NCBI GenBank assembly: GCA_036787815.1
Contig: DAIQOP010000042.1
Coordinates: 1 to 19,141, forward strand
Reading direction: 5' to 3'
DNA: 19,141 bases
Origin: DATBAK01 sp036787815
GTDB taxonomy: Bacteria; Actinomycetota; Acidimicrobiia; IMCC26256; PALSA-610
Part shown: one piece after another, positions 1-6,876 of the stretch
Layout: every line of letters starts with the position of its first letter
How positions within the stretch are numbered: the stretch's first letter is position 1
Program-made: the position numbers and the translations under genes
The notes under the pieces: generated by a model
Told to the model about the DNA's origin: nothing
Database searches by the model: none
Seen by the model: the letters and a program-made list of their open reading frames with translations, nothing else

Positions 1-923
1 CGATGGGTGGTGGTGATGCGCCGGCGGAGCTCGCGGCTGCGGTGTCGGAGGCAGGCGGTCTCGGGCTCATCGGAGGGACGACGATCGGGGGTACCGAGTG
101 GTTGGTTGCCCAGATCCGGCGAGCGCGTGAGCTGACGGATCGTCCGTTCGGCGTGGGGTTCATCAGCCATCTTCCCGGCACCGCGAAGCTGATGGCCGCG
201 GCGCTCGACGAAGGAGTCCGGATCATCGCCCATTCCTTCGCGGATCCTGCCCCGTTCGTCGAGGCCGCGCACGAGGTTGGTGCGATCGTGGTGTGCCAGG
301 TGCGCACGGTCGACGGTGCTCGACGTGCGGCCGCTGCAGGTGTCGATGTCGTGACGGCCCAGGGCACGGAGGCGGGCGGTCACACCGGCCGGGTCTCGAC
401 GCTGCCACTCGTTCCCGCCGTCGTCGATGCGGTCACGCCGCTGCCGGTGGTCGCCGCAGGTGGGATCGCAGACGGTCGCGGCATCGCCGCAGCGTTGATG
501 CTCGGCGCCGAGGGGGTTTGGATCGGTACCCGGTTCCTCGGCACGCGCGAATGCGGTGTTTCCGATGCGTACAAGGCCCGCGTGATCGCCGCGACGGCGG
601 ACGACACGAGCCTCACCGATGTGTTCGACATCGCTGTCGGTATGCCGTGGCCTGAAGGGGTGTCGGGCCGTGCGATCCGAAATCGGTTTGTCGAACGTTG
701 GCAGGGCCGCGAGCAGGAGCTTCGGACTTGGGCGGGTGAGCATCGCGACGAATACGTCTCGCTCGCGCCGGAGACCGAGACCGACGAGAAGGCGATCTGG
801 GCCGGTGAAGCCGCGTCGTTCGTGACCGGCATCGAGCGCGCGGGCGACGTGGTGCGCGATCTCGTCGCCGACGCCGTGGACGTCTTGCGAAAGCGTCCAC
901 TCGCCGTGCTGCGCACGCGCTGA
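1..923 (+). CDS. Nitronate monooxygenase (2-nitropropane dioxygenase family), 5' partial
   Basis: FMN-dependent TIM-barrel oxygenase family that oxidises alkyl nitronates; cytosolic. The reading frame is open to the window edge. The first in-window Met (base 3) lies in an 'MGGG' stretch, which in this family normally follows a short N-terminal strand (APMGGG), so the true start is probably 20-30 codons upstream. Counting from that Met, the visible motifs are the catalytic-His segment QGTEAGGHTG (His about 127), the FMN-phosphate loop AAGGIADGRGIAAAL (about 151-165) and GAEGVWIGTRFLGT (about 168-181). The C-terminal about 120 residues are the usual helical tail. The gene converges on the DUF488 gene with only 6 bp between stops. 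The family assignment is firm. The true substrate is not: many actinobacterial members are annotated NMO but never tested. Confidence 0.9.
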   Translation, partial: MGGGDAPAELAAAVSEAGGLGLIGGTTIGGTEWLVAQIRRARELTDRPFGVGFISHLPGTAKLMAAALDEGVRIIAHSFADPAPFVEAAHEVGAIVVCQVRTVDGARRAAAAGVDVVTAQGTEAGGHTGRVSTLPLVPAVVDAVTPLPVVAAGGIADGRGIAAALMLGAEGVWIGTRFLGTRECGVSDAYKARVIAATADDTSLTDVFDIAVGMPWPEGVSGRAIRNRFVERWQGREQELRTWAGEHRDEYVSLAPETETDEKAIWAGEAASFVTGIERAGDVVRDLVADAVDVLRKRPLAVLRTR

Positions 924-929
924 GGGGCT

Positions 930-1478
930 TCAGGCTTCTGCCGACGATTCACCGGGGGTGGCGACGTTGTAGATGACCCGACCGTCGAGCAGGCGAGCTT
1001 CGGGCGTCGGCGGGTGTTCGGCGAGGCGTCCGTTGTGGAAGAGGTGCTCGACGCGCGTCTGCTCGACAAGGAGCAGATAGTCGGCGAGCAGGCGACGGTG
1101 ACAACGCCACCAGACCGATTCGGCGCACATGACTGCCACTCGGCGGATCTGTGCCAGGGCGAGGAGATCCGTGACCCCTTCGGCGAACTCGTCGGACATC
1201 ATGTAGTCGGCATAGGCGCGGAACTGCTCGTTGCGTAAACCCCCGTTCGGCGAATCCGGTGCCGGCTTGCGTCGACCACCGAGCGAAGGAAGCCACTGGT
1301 AGTCCACCCCGTGTTCGGGGAGCCAAGCTGCCATCTCTTCTCGCCCGAAGTGCGGGTAACGCCGGCTGCCGGGGTACCGCCGGATGTCGACGACGACCTC
1401 AACTCCGGCGTCGTGAACCACGCCGACGAAGTCTTCCGCGGAGAGGGTGCCGTGTCCCAGCGTTCGGATCGTGTGCAC
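930..1478 (-). CDS. DUF488 family protein
   Basis: Protein of 182 aa of unknown biochemical function. The DUF488 hallmarks are visible: the N-terminal TLGHGTLSAEDF (residues 7-18, equivalent to the usual 'T-I-G-H-S-x-x-x-x-x-F'), Asp31 in DIRRYPGSRRYPHF, and the conserved CAE...CHRRLLAD block with Cys118, Cys126, His127 and Arg128. The start is a GTG seven bases after the stop of the upstream superoxide dismutase, with an AAGG immediately upstream. The frame can be extended much further 5', but that extension overlaps the SOD gene antisense-free and is low-complexity Ser/Thr/Arg sequence, so I reject it. It is the third gene of a MarR-SOD-DUF488 operon and probably translationally coupled. 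The conserved Cys/His pair and its operon partners make a redox or metal-linked role conceivable, but that is inference. Confidence 0.88.
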   Translation of the reverse strand: MHTIRTLGHGTLSAEDFVGVVHDAGVEVVVDIRRYPGSRRYPHFGREEMAAWLPEHGVDYQWLPSLGGRRKPAPDSPNGGLRNEQFRAYADYMMSDEFAEGVTDLLALAQIRRVAVMCAESVWWRCHRRLLADYLLLVEQTRVEHLFHNGRLAEHPPTPEARLLDGRVIYNVATPGESSAEA

Positions 1479-1485
1479 GACCTTG

Positions 1486-2100
1486 CTACGTGAGCGAGAG
1501 ACCGCGTGCGTGTTCGAACCGGGCTGCGACGTCGGTCCAGTCGATGACGTTCCAGATGGCATCGATGTAGTCGGGCCGACGGTTCTCGTATTGCAGGTAG
1601 TACGCGTGCTCCCACGCGTCGATGACGAGCAATGGCACGCCACCCTGGCCGACGTTTCCTTGGTGGTCGTAGATCTGCTCGATGAAGAGGCGTTCACCGA
1701 GAGGTTCCCACGTGAGTGCGCCCCAACCGGAGCCCTGTACGGACGCCGCCGAGGTGGAGAGCTGCTTGTGGAAGGCGTCGAACCCACCGAAGTGCTCGTC
1801 GATTGCGGCTGCGAGCTCACCGGTCGGCCGGTCGCCGCCGTCGGGGCTGAGGTTCTGCCAGAACAGCGAGTGCAGCACGTGGCCCGAGAGGTTGAACGCG
1901 AGCGCCTTCTCGAGGCCGACGATCGCGCTGAGGTCGTCGGCGGCGCGTGCCCCGGCGAGCTTCCCGAGCGTCGTGTTGACGCCGTCGACGTAGGCCTTGT
2001 GATGCTTGTCGTGGTGCAGTTCGAGGACGCGGGCCGAGTAGTGAGGCTCGAGGGCGGAATAGTCGTAGGCGAGGTCAGGCAAGACGTAAGGCTTCATCAT
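1486..2100 (-). CDS. Superoxide dismutase, Fe/Mn family
   Basis: Dismutates superoxide to O2 and H2O2 in the cytosol. The 204-aa length is normal for the family. Metal ligands by alignment to E. coli SodA are His29 (LELHHDKHH), His77 (HVLHSLFW), Asp161 and His165 (DAWEHAYY). The outer-sphere Gln lies in the C-terminal half (DHQGN, Gln147) and Gly73 takes the helix position. That arrangement is typical of Mn or cambialistic rather than strict Fe enzymes. Two consecutive ATGs occur. An AGGAGG ends one base before the first and four before the second, so the second (2097) may be the real start. The stop of the upstream MarR gene (TGA, 2099-2097) overlaps these ATGs, implying coupled translation. 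DUF488 follows after 7 bp. Metal choice cannot be decided from sequence alone. Confidence 0.96.
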   Translation of the reverse strand: MMKPYVLPDLAYDYSALEPHYSARVLELHHDKHHKAYVDGVNTTLGKLAGARAADDLSAIVGLEKALAFNLSGHVLHSLFWQNLSPDGGDRPTGELAAAIDEHFGGFDAFHKQLSTSAASVQGSGWGALTWEPLGERLFIEQIYDHQGNVGQGGVPLLVIDAWEHAYYLQYENRRPDYIDAIWNVIDWTDVAARFEHARGLSLT

Positions 2101-2519
2101 TCCTCCTGTGCAATACGGGCATGCATCCTTGGGATTCGCCGTTTGGCCCTTTGCTCGAGGGTGCGCTCGCGCTCGTGCGCTTGGCGGTAGATCGCGTTGT
2201 CGATGATGCGGCGACCCGCGGTGGACAAGGCGACGACGAACTCGTCCGCGTCGGTGGCAGCGGGAACCCTGACCACGAGCCCTCGGGTCACGAGCCGACT
2301 ACAGAGTCGATCGATCGCGATTTCGTGCGAGCTCAAACCTTCGGCGAGAGACCTCACGGTCTGTGCGCCATGGGTCGAGAGCAACAGAAGCGCGCGCACC
2401 TGCGGGAGCGACATCTCCTCGCTCGTGGACAGAAGCGACCGAAGGGTTTCGAGCTTGATCGACCGGCTGGTTCGCAGTTCGAGCTCGCGTGCGGGACCGG
2501 TGGTCGGTCTGCCGAACAT
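2097..2519 (-). CDS. MarR-family transcriptional regulator (SOD operon)
   Basis: Winged-helix regulator of about 140 aa from the ATG at 2519. That start has GGAAGG about 9 bases upstream; the frame is open to 2612, but the extension runs through the predicted promoter. The HTH region is around residues 53-75 (TVRSLAEGL...IAIDRLCSRLVTRGLV), followed by a wing (VRVPAATDADEFVVALSTAGR) and a basic C-terminal helix. It is the first gene of the operon with SOD and DUF488, and its stop codon overlaps the SOD start. It is divergent from a second MarR gene 83 bp away, so both regulators could act on the same palindromes in the gap. MarR proteins commonly respond to phenolics or oxidants. There is one Cys in the HTH region (LCSRLV). 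The effector is unknown. Confidence 0.85.
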   Translation of the reverse strand: MFGRPTTGPARELELRTSRSIKLETLRSLLSTSEEMSLPQVRALLLLSTHGAQTVRSLAEGLSSHEIAIDRLCSRLVTRGLVVRVPAATDADEFVVALSTAGRRIIDNAIYRQAHERERTLEQRAKRRIPRMHARIAQEE

Positions 2520-2602
2520 GTCGCGCCGCCTTCCGTTCCCGTAGTGCCCCTTGTCAGTTGCTATCGTACAACTGTTGTGTTGCAACATGCTAATCTGCAG
2601 GC
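2519..2602. promoter_or_regulatory. Divergent promoter/operator region between two MarR genes
   Basis: Two palindromes nearly abut: ACAAC-T-GTTGT at 2568-2578 and the perfect 10-mer TGTTGCAACA at 2578-2587. On the plus strand TAATCT (2591-2596) lies six bases before the ATG at 2603, fitting a -10 for a leaderless mRNA. On the minus strand TACGAT (2568-2563) is a possible -10 for the MarR-SOD-DUF488 operon. The palindromes sit in or beside the spacer of both predicted promoters, as expected for a shared autoregulatory MarR operator. The -35 elements are weak on both strands. Palindromes are seen directly; operator function is inferred. Confidence 0.6.
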
Positions 2603-3109
2603 ATGTCGCCATCGAGAGCCGCTTTGGCCCCGTCCGTTCGTGAAGACATCGATGATCTGACGAATGCAGTGTTGGTCGCGTCGCGTGCGCTGATCGGCGT
2701 GGCCGTGCGGTCGATTGCGGTCGTGGAGGACGAGCTCACGCTCGTGCAGTACCGAGCGTTGGTGCTGTTGGTGTCGCCGGGCCAACAGAATGTGTCCGAC
2801 TTGGCCGAAGCTCTCGGAGTGCATCCATCGACCGCTACTCGGTTGTGTGACCGCCTCGTAGCGAAGGGCTTGGTCCATCGCGCGACATCGACCGAAAGTC
2901 GACGCGAGATCAACTTGACGGTTACCCCGGCCGGCCGCGCGATGCTGCGCTCGGTGACCGCGCGCCGGCGCAAGGAGATCACTCGGATTGTCGAGCGGCT
3001 TCCGGCGGTCGAACGGACGCGACTGCGAGCGGCCTTCCATGCATTCGCTGAAGCTGCCGGGGAGATCGCACTTCCCGATGACGCGTGGAAGCTCGGCTGG
3101 TCACCATGA
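2603..3109 (+). CDS. MarR-family transcriptional regulator
   Basis: 168-aa winged-helix regulator. N-terminal dimerisation helices are at about 14-45. The HTH is NVSDLAEALGVHPSTATRLCDRLVAKGLV (about 63-91), followed by the wing with the classic R-x(5)-SRREINLTVTPAG pattern (about 93-111) and a C-terminal helix pair. The only plausible start is the ATG at 2603. It has no Shine-Dalgarno but TAATCT six bases upstream, so it may be translated from a leaderless transcript. It is more canonical than its divergent MarR neighbour. About 100 bp separate it from the NuoF-like gene on the same strand, so it could control that gene, the SOD operon, or both. Confidence 0.93.
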   Translation: MSPSRAALAPSVREDIDDLTNAVLVASRALIGVAVRSIAVVEDELTLVQYRALVLLVSPGQQNVSDLAEALGVHPSTATRLCDRLVAKGLVHRATSTESRREINLTVTPAGRAMLRSVTARRRKEITRIVERLPAVERTRLRAAFHAFAEAAGEIALPDDAWKLGWSP

Positions 3110-3153
3110 TTCGTCACGCCTTGACCGTTCATTCAGGGAGATTGGATCGCACC

Positions 3154-3213
3154 ATGAGCCCGATCGTTGTGGGTGTTCCAGTGGCTCGGCGCCGAGCCGT
3201 CGGCGCGCGATGA
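3154..3213 (+). CDS. Possible 19-aa leader ORF upstream of the NuoF-like gene
   Basis: ATG at 3154, reading MSPIVVGVPVARRRAVGAR and stopping at TGA 3211-3213, which overlaps the NuoF-like ATG (3210-3212) as ATGA. A GGGAG lies about 12 bases upstream. The 16-bp perfect palindrome at 3183-3198 falls inside it. It could be a translationally coupling leader peptide or simply chance; nothing about its product suggests a function. Confidence 0.3.
   Translation: MSPIVVGVPVARRRAVGAR
3183..3198. repeat. 16-bp perfect palindrome before the NuoF-like gene
   Basis: GGCTCGGC directly followed by its reverse complement GCCGAGCC, ending 11 bases before the ATG at 3210. With no loop it is better suited to protein binding than to an RNA hairpin, although it could also occlude the ribosome-binding region. 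No other copy was noticed in the window. Confidence 0.6.
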
Positions 3214-4598
3214 GCGTGGGCCGCGTCGAGATCGTCCTGCCCGACCGGCGCGTGGAGTCGCTGGAGGAGTGGTTCGCGGCCGGCGGCGGTGAGGGCCTGG
3301 CGCGCGCGAAGGAGCTCGGCCCGGAAGAGACGATCGCGGAGCTGGAACGGTCCGGTCTGCGCGGTCGCGGCGGCGCCGGGTTCCCGATCGCGACGAAGTG
3401 GCGTTCGGTGCGTCGTGCTGCCGGTCGGCACCGCTATGTCGTGTGCAACGGGGCAGAAGGCGAGCCGGGCACCTTCAAGGACCGGGCGATCCTGCGTGCC
3501 AATCCCTATCAAGTGGTCGAGGGCCTCGCGATCGCCGCGTTGGTCCTCGAGGCGCGTGAGGTGTTCATCGCGTTGAAGGCGAGCTTCGAGCCCGAGCGCG
3601 AGCGCGTCCTGACCGCGGTGACGGAGATGGAGCAAGCCGGGCTCGTCGGCGACCTCTCCATCGTCGTCGTCGCCGGCCCCGAGGAGTACCTCTTCGGCGA
3701 GGAGAAGGCACTCCTCGAGGTGATCGAAGGCAACGACCCGCTGCCACGCTGGCTGCCGCCCTTTGTGCACGGCCTGTTCGCCACCGCCCCCCAACTCGGA
3801 TGGCAGGCGCACGAGCCCGAGGCCGGGCACTCGGGAGGCCACGAGTCGAACCCGACCTCGGTCAACAATGTCGAAACGCTGGCCACTGTCGCGCACGTGC
3901 TCGCGAGGGGTGCGCAGTGGTATCGGTCGTTCGGCACGCCCGGCTCGCCGGGAACGGTCGTGTGCACCGTCGTCGGCGATGTCGAACGCGTGGGGGTCGT
4001 GGAGGTGGAGTGCGGTACCCCGCTGCGCGATGTGCTCACGACGTTCGGTGCACCGCGACCGAACCGGACGATCCGTGCGGTGCTGTCTGGCGTGACGAAC
4101 GCGGTGTTGACCGAAACCCAGCTCGACACCCCGCTGACGTTCGAGACGTTCGCCGCGACCGGTAGCGGGCTCGGTGCCGCCGGGTTCATCGTCTACGACG
4201 ACACCGCGTGCATGGTCGACGTCGCAGCCGTCCTCTCGCGCTTCTTGTACGTCGAATCGTGCGGACAGTGCCCGCCCTGCAAGCTCGGTACCGGCGCGAT
4301 CACGCAGGCCCTCGACGACATCGCGACCGGGCACGGCACCGTCGGGAGCCTCGAGAGCATCGAGCACTGGCTCGGGGTCGTGGCCGACGGCAACCGCTGC
4401 TTCCTGCCCGTCGAGGAGCAGCAACTCATCGGAAGCATCCTGCGCACGTTCCCCGACGACTTCGAGCGGCACCTCCGAGGCGAATGCGCACGTCCGCACC
4501 GCGCGATCGTGCCGAAGCTCGTCGACATCGACGACGGGCGAGCCGTGTTCGACGACCGCCAGATGCGCAAGCGACCCGACTGGACCTACGAACCGTAG
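3210..4598 (+). CDS. Orphan NuoF-like NADH:acceptor oxidoreductase (FMN, NADH, 4Fe-4S)
   Basis: 462-aa homologue of complex I 51-kDa subunit NuoF/HoxF, which passes electrons from NADH through FMN to a 4Fe-4S centre. Motifs in order: GRGGAGFP (52-59), EGEPGTFKDR (83-92), GPEEYLFGEEKALLEVIEG (156-174), NNVETL (219-224), an SLBB-like region (about 255-300) and ESCGQCPPCKLGT with Cys351, Cys354, Cys357 plus the distal Cys397. All four cluster cysteines are therefore present. Between 'EG' and 'NNVET' there is an extra segment (about 178-213) with three His (201, 207, 211) that canonical NuoF lacks. No NuoE, NuoG, ferredoxin or hydrogenase gene is nearby, so it is not part of a local complex I. 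The start is the ATG overlapping the 19-codon ORF; the longer open frame runs back into the MarR gene and is not credible. The electron acceptor is unknown. Confidence 0.9.
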   Translation: MSVGRVEIVLPDRRVESLEEWFAAGGGEGLARAKELGPEETIAELERSGLRGRGGAGFPIATKWRSVRRAAGRHRYVVCNGAEGEPGTFKDRAILRANPYQVVEGLAIAALVLEAREVFIALKASFEPERERVLTAVTEMEQAGLVGDLSIVVVAGPEEYLFGEEKALLEVIEGNDPLPRWLPPFVHGLFATAPQLGWQAHEPEAGHSGGHESNPTSVNNVETLATVAHVLARGAQWYRSFGTPGSPGTVVCTVVGDVERVGVVEVECGTPLRDVLTTFGAPRPNRTIRAVLSGVTNAVLTETQLDTPLTFETFAATGSGLGAAGFIVYDDTACMVDVAAVLSRFLYVESCGQCPPCKLGTGAITQALDDIATGHGTVGSLESIEHWLGVVADGNRCFLPVEEQQLIGSILRTFPDDFERHLRGECARPHRAIVPKLVDIDDGRAVFDDRQMRKRPDWTYEP

Positions 4599-4620
4599 AG
4601 CCGGCGTGACCACTGCGCGC

Positions 4621-5841
4621 CTATGTGAGCGTGTCGAGTGGTGTGTCCGGGTCGGCGAGGCGGTCGGGGTGTACGACGACCTGCTCGCGAACGAGCCGCT
4701 GGATGTCGTCCGCGACATCCCAAATGTTGACGTTCATGCCGGCAACGACGACGCCGCGGGAGAGCCAGAACGCGATGAACTTGCCGTCGGCGGGATTGCC
4801 TCTGAACACGACGCGGTCCCAGCTGGTTGCGTGGCCGGAATACTCCATGCCGAGCTCGTACTGGTCGGAGAAGAAGTACGGGACGCGGTCATAAGCCGTG
4901 GGAGTGCCGAGCATGTTCCTGGCCGCCGCTGCGCCTTGATGCGCGGCGTTCGCCCAATGTTCGACACGCAGGCGCGCGCCCATGCCCGGGTGGTACGCGG
5001 ACGCGACGTCTCCGGCTGCGAAGACGTCGGGGTTGCTCGTGCGCAGGTAGGCGTCGACGATCACACCGTCACCGACCGCGAGCCCGGCGCCGGCCGCCAG
5101 CTCGACGCGCGGCTGCGCGCCGACGCCGGCGACGACGAGATCGGCGGGGATTCGTGACCCGTCGGTGAGGCGAACCTCTCCGACGTGTCCCCTGCCGCTC
5201 AGGGACTCGACGCCCGATTCGAGGTGGAGCTCGACGCCGTGGTCGGCGTGCAGGTCCCGATAGATCGAACCGACTTGCGGGCCGAGGACGCGCTCGAGCG
5301 GAACCGTCCCCGGGTCGACGACGGCCACGGCATGTCCGAGTTGGCGCGCCGAGGCGGCGACCTCGGAGCCGATCCATCCGGCGCCGATGACGACCACGTT
5401 CGTCGCCTCGTGGAGCGCGTGGGCGAGGCGGTCGGCGTCGGCGATGCTTCGCAGGTAGTGCACGCCGTCGAGGTCGGCGCCGTCGACGTGGATCCGGCGG
5501 GCCCGGGCGCCGGTCGTGAGCAGCAGCCGGTCGTAGGCGAGTGACTCGCCGCCCTCGAGCTCGAGGGCGTGCTCGTCGGGTCGCAGCGCGACGACGGTGG
5601 TGGCCGTTCGAAGCTCGATGGATTGGTCGGCGTAGAAGCTCTCGTCGTGGACGAACACGGTCTCGCGTTCGACGTCGCCTCGCAGATACCCCTTGGAAAG
5701 TGCGGGACGCTCGTAGGGACGTTCGGCTTCGGCACCGATCAGGACGACGCGCCCGTCGAAGCCTTCCGCGCGTAGCGTCTCGGCGGCCTTGGCGCCGGCC
5801 AGGCTCGCGCCGACGATGACGAAGGTGCGTGGTGTTGCCAC
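4621..5841 (-). CDS. FAD/NAD(P)H-dependent ferredoxin reductase-type oxidoreductase
   Basis: 406-aa member of the pyridine nucleotide-disulfide reductase superfamily, in the rubredoxin/ferredoxin reductase group (BphA4, rhodocoxin reductase). It moves electrons from NAD(P)H via FAD to a small Fe-S protein. Visible features are the N-terminal FAD fold VIVGASLAGAKAAETLR (8-24), the PYERPALSKGYL segment (42-53), the NAD(P)H fold VVVIGAGWIGSEVAA (149-163), TSNPDVFAAGDVA (268-280) binding FAD, VEHWANAAHQG (293-303) and a C-terminal reductase domain beginning PYFFSDQYELGMEYSG (321-336). The start is a GTG with a weak AAGAGA upstream. It is the last gene of the DoxX-patatin-reductase operon, 109 bp after the patatin stop, and converges with the NuoF-like gene (22 bp between stops). 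No ferredoxin or P450 is encoded nearby. Confidence 0.93.
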   Translation of the reverse strand: MATPRTFVIVGASLAGAKAAETLRAEGFDGRVVLIGAEAERPYERPALSKGYLRGDVERETVFVHDESFYADQSIELRTATTVVALRPDEHALELEGGESLAYDRLLLTTGARARRIHVDGADLDGVHYLRSIADADRLAHALHEATNVVVIGAGWIGSEVAASARQLGHAVAVVDPGTVPLERVLGPQVGSIYRDLHADHGVELHLESGVESLSGRGHVGEVRLTDGSRIPADLVVAGVGAQPRVELAAGAGLAVGDGVIVDAYLRTSNPDVFAAGDVASAYHPGMGARLRVEHWANAAHQGAAAARNMLGTPTAYDRVPYFFSDQYELGMEYSGHATSWDRVVFRGNPADGKFIAFWLSRGVVVAGMNVNIWDVADDIQRLVREQVVVHPDRLADPDTPLDTLT

Positions 5842-5950
5842 GGTTGTCTCTTTTCACGTGTTGGCCGGTGGACGGCCGGCTCGTCAGGGCCGGGTGCCGG
5901 CGAGGGCGAAGAACTCTTGGCGGGCTTCGCGCGAGAGGGCATGGAGATGC

Positions 5951-6874
5951 TTATGCGATGAGCTCCTTTGCCGGCGCGGCCGGCGCGTCGCATGTGTGTG
6001 CGACCGTGCTCGGTTCACCGCGCGCGTGGTGATGCAGCGACAAGAAGCGGCTGGGCGCCGGTAGTGAAGGGCCGCCGGCGTCGATCCACATGGCGGTGGC
6101 TCGGCGCGCCCGTTCGATGAGCTCGCCGGCGTGGCCGAAGTCGGTCGGCGACACCGCGAGCGGGCACAGCGGAGGGAGCACCTTGATCGCGCTCAGGTCG
6201 GCGAAGTGCGCAACGTCGATGATCAGGCGTTGCTCGATCAGCAGCGTCAGGGCCTGCATTGCGGTGGCCAGCGCCGTGGCGGGTGCGCGCTCCAATGCGC
6301 ACGCGAAACCGGCCGGGAGGATGTAGATCTCGTCGGCGCCGAGCGCGACCGCCTGCGACAGCGCCGCGTTGTCGGCGACGCCTCCGTCGACGAGGGTGAA
6401 GTTCTCGTGTTCTACGGCTGGGAAGATGCCCGGGATCGCCGCGCTCGCGAGCACGGCAGTGACAGCGTCGCCTGCCGAGAGGAGCACCTCCTCGCCGCTC
6501 AGCAGGTTCGTTGTCACGATGTGGATGGGGATCGTCGCGTCCTGCAGGGTGCGGTACGCGAGGTGCGTGTCGAGGAGGCGCCGGAGACCGCGCTCGGAGC
6601 ACAACGACGGCTTCGCGCCGGCAACGGCGAGCACGTGGCGAAACGGGTTGACGGGAAACACGTCCTTGCGGCGCAGGCGACGCCAGATCGCAGCCAGGTC
6701 GTCGAGGGCCTGCGTGCCGGTGCCGTGTCCCGCGACGTAGGCCGCGTTGACGGCACCGACCGAAGTCCCGATCAGCAGGTCGGGATGGACGTCGCGGTCG
6801 GCGAGCGCTTGGAGCATCCCGACCTGGACGGCGCCCAGGCTGCCGCCGCCGGAGAGCACGAAGGCGATGGTCAC
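5951..6874 (-). CDS. Patatin-like phospholipase
   Basis: 307-aa acyl hydrolase of the patatin/RssA family with a Ser-Asp dyad. It shows the oxyanion loop GGGSLGAVQVG (9-19), the nucleophile elbow GTSVG with Ser38, and the catalytic Asp163 in the DGG motif (LVDGGVADNA). These are in the right order and spacing for a bacterial patatin, so it is probably active on membrane lipids or acyl-CoA. The start is a GTG at 6874, two bases after the stop of the DoxX-like gene, with no convincing Shine-Dalgarno, so coupled translation is likely. The open frame can be extended to 7366 antisense-free, but that overlaps the DoxX-like gene in another frame and lacks patatin homology. No signal peptide is visible. 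It has no CD-NTase neighbour, so a CBASS effector role is unsupported. Confidence 0.93.
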   Translation of the reverse strand: MTIAFVLSGGGSLGAVQVGMLQALADRDVHPDLLIGTSVGAVNAAYVAGHGTGTQALDDLAAIWRRLRRKDVFPVNPFRHVLAVAGAKPSLCSERGLRRLLDTHLAYRTLQDATIPIHIVTTNLLSGEEVLLSAGDAVTAVLASAAIPGIFPAVEHENFTLVDGGVADNAALSQAVALGADEIYILPAGFACALERAPATALATAMQALTLLIEQRLIIDVAHFADLSAIKVLPPLCPLAVSPTDFGHAGELIERARRATAMWIDAGGPSLPAPSRFLSLHHHARGEPSTVAHTCDAPAAPAKELIA

Positions 6875-6876
6875 CG

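Noticed and set aside
3129..4718. Long open frame antisense to the NuoF-like gene
   Set aside because: Low-complexity His/Arg/Asp-rich translation, no motifs, and fully explained by the high-GC third-position shadow of a real gene.
5739..5993. 84-codon minus-strand frame, and an alternative frame ending ...REARQEFFALAGTRP at 5884, in the patatin-reductase gap
   Set aside because: The first overlaps the reductase start and is Pro/Ser/Arg-rich. The second looks more protein-like at its end but has no credible start or Shine-Dalgarno and overlaps the patatin gene.
5951..6874. Patatin as a CBASS (CapV-type) antiphage effector
   Set aside because: No CD-NTase, ubiquitin-like or nuclease partner genes are present, and the neighbours are redox and membrane proteins.
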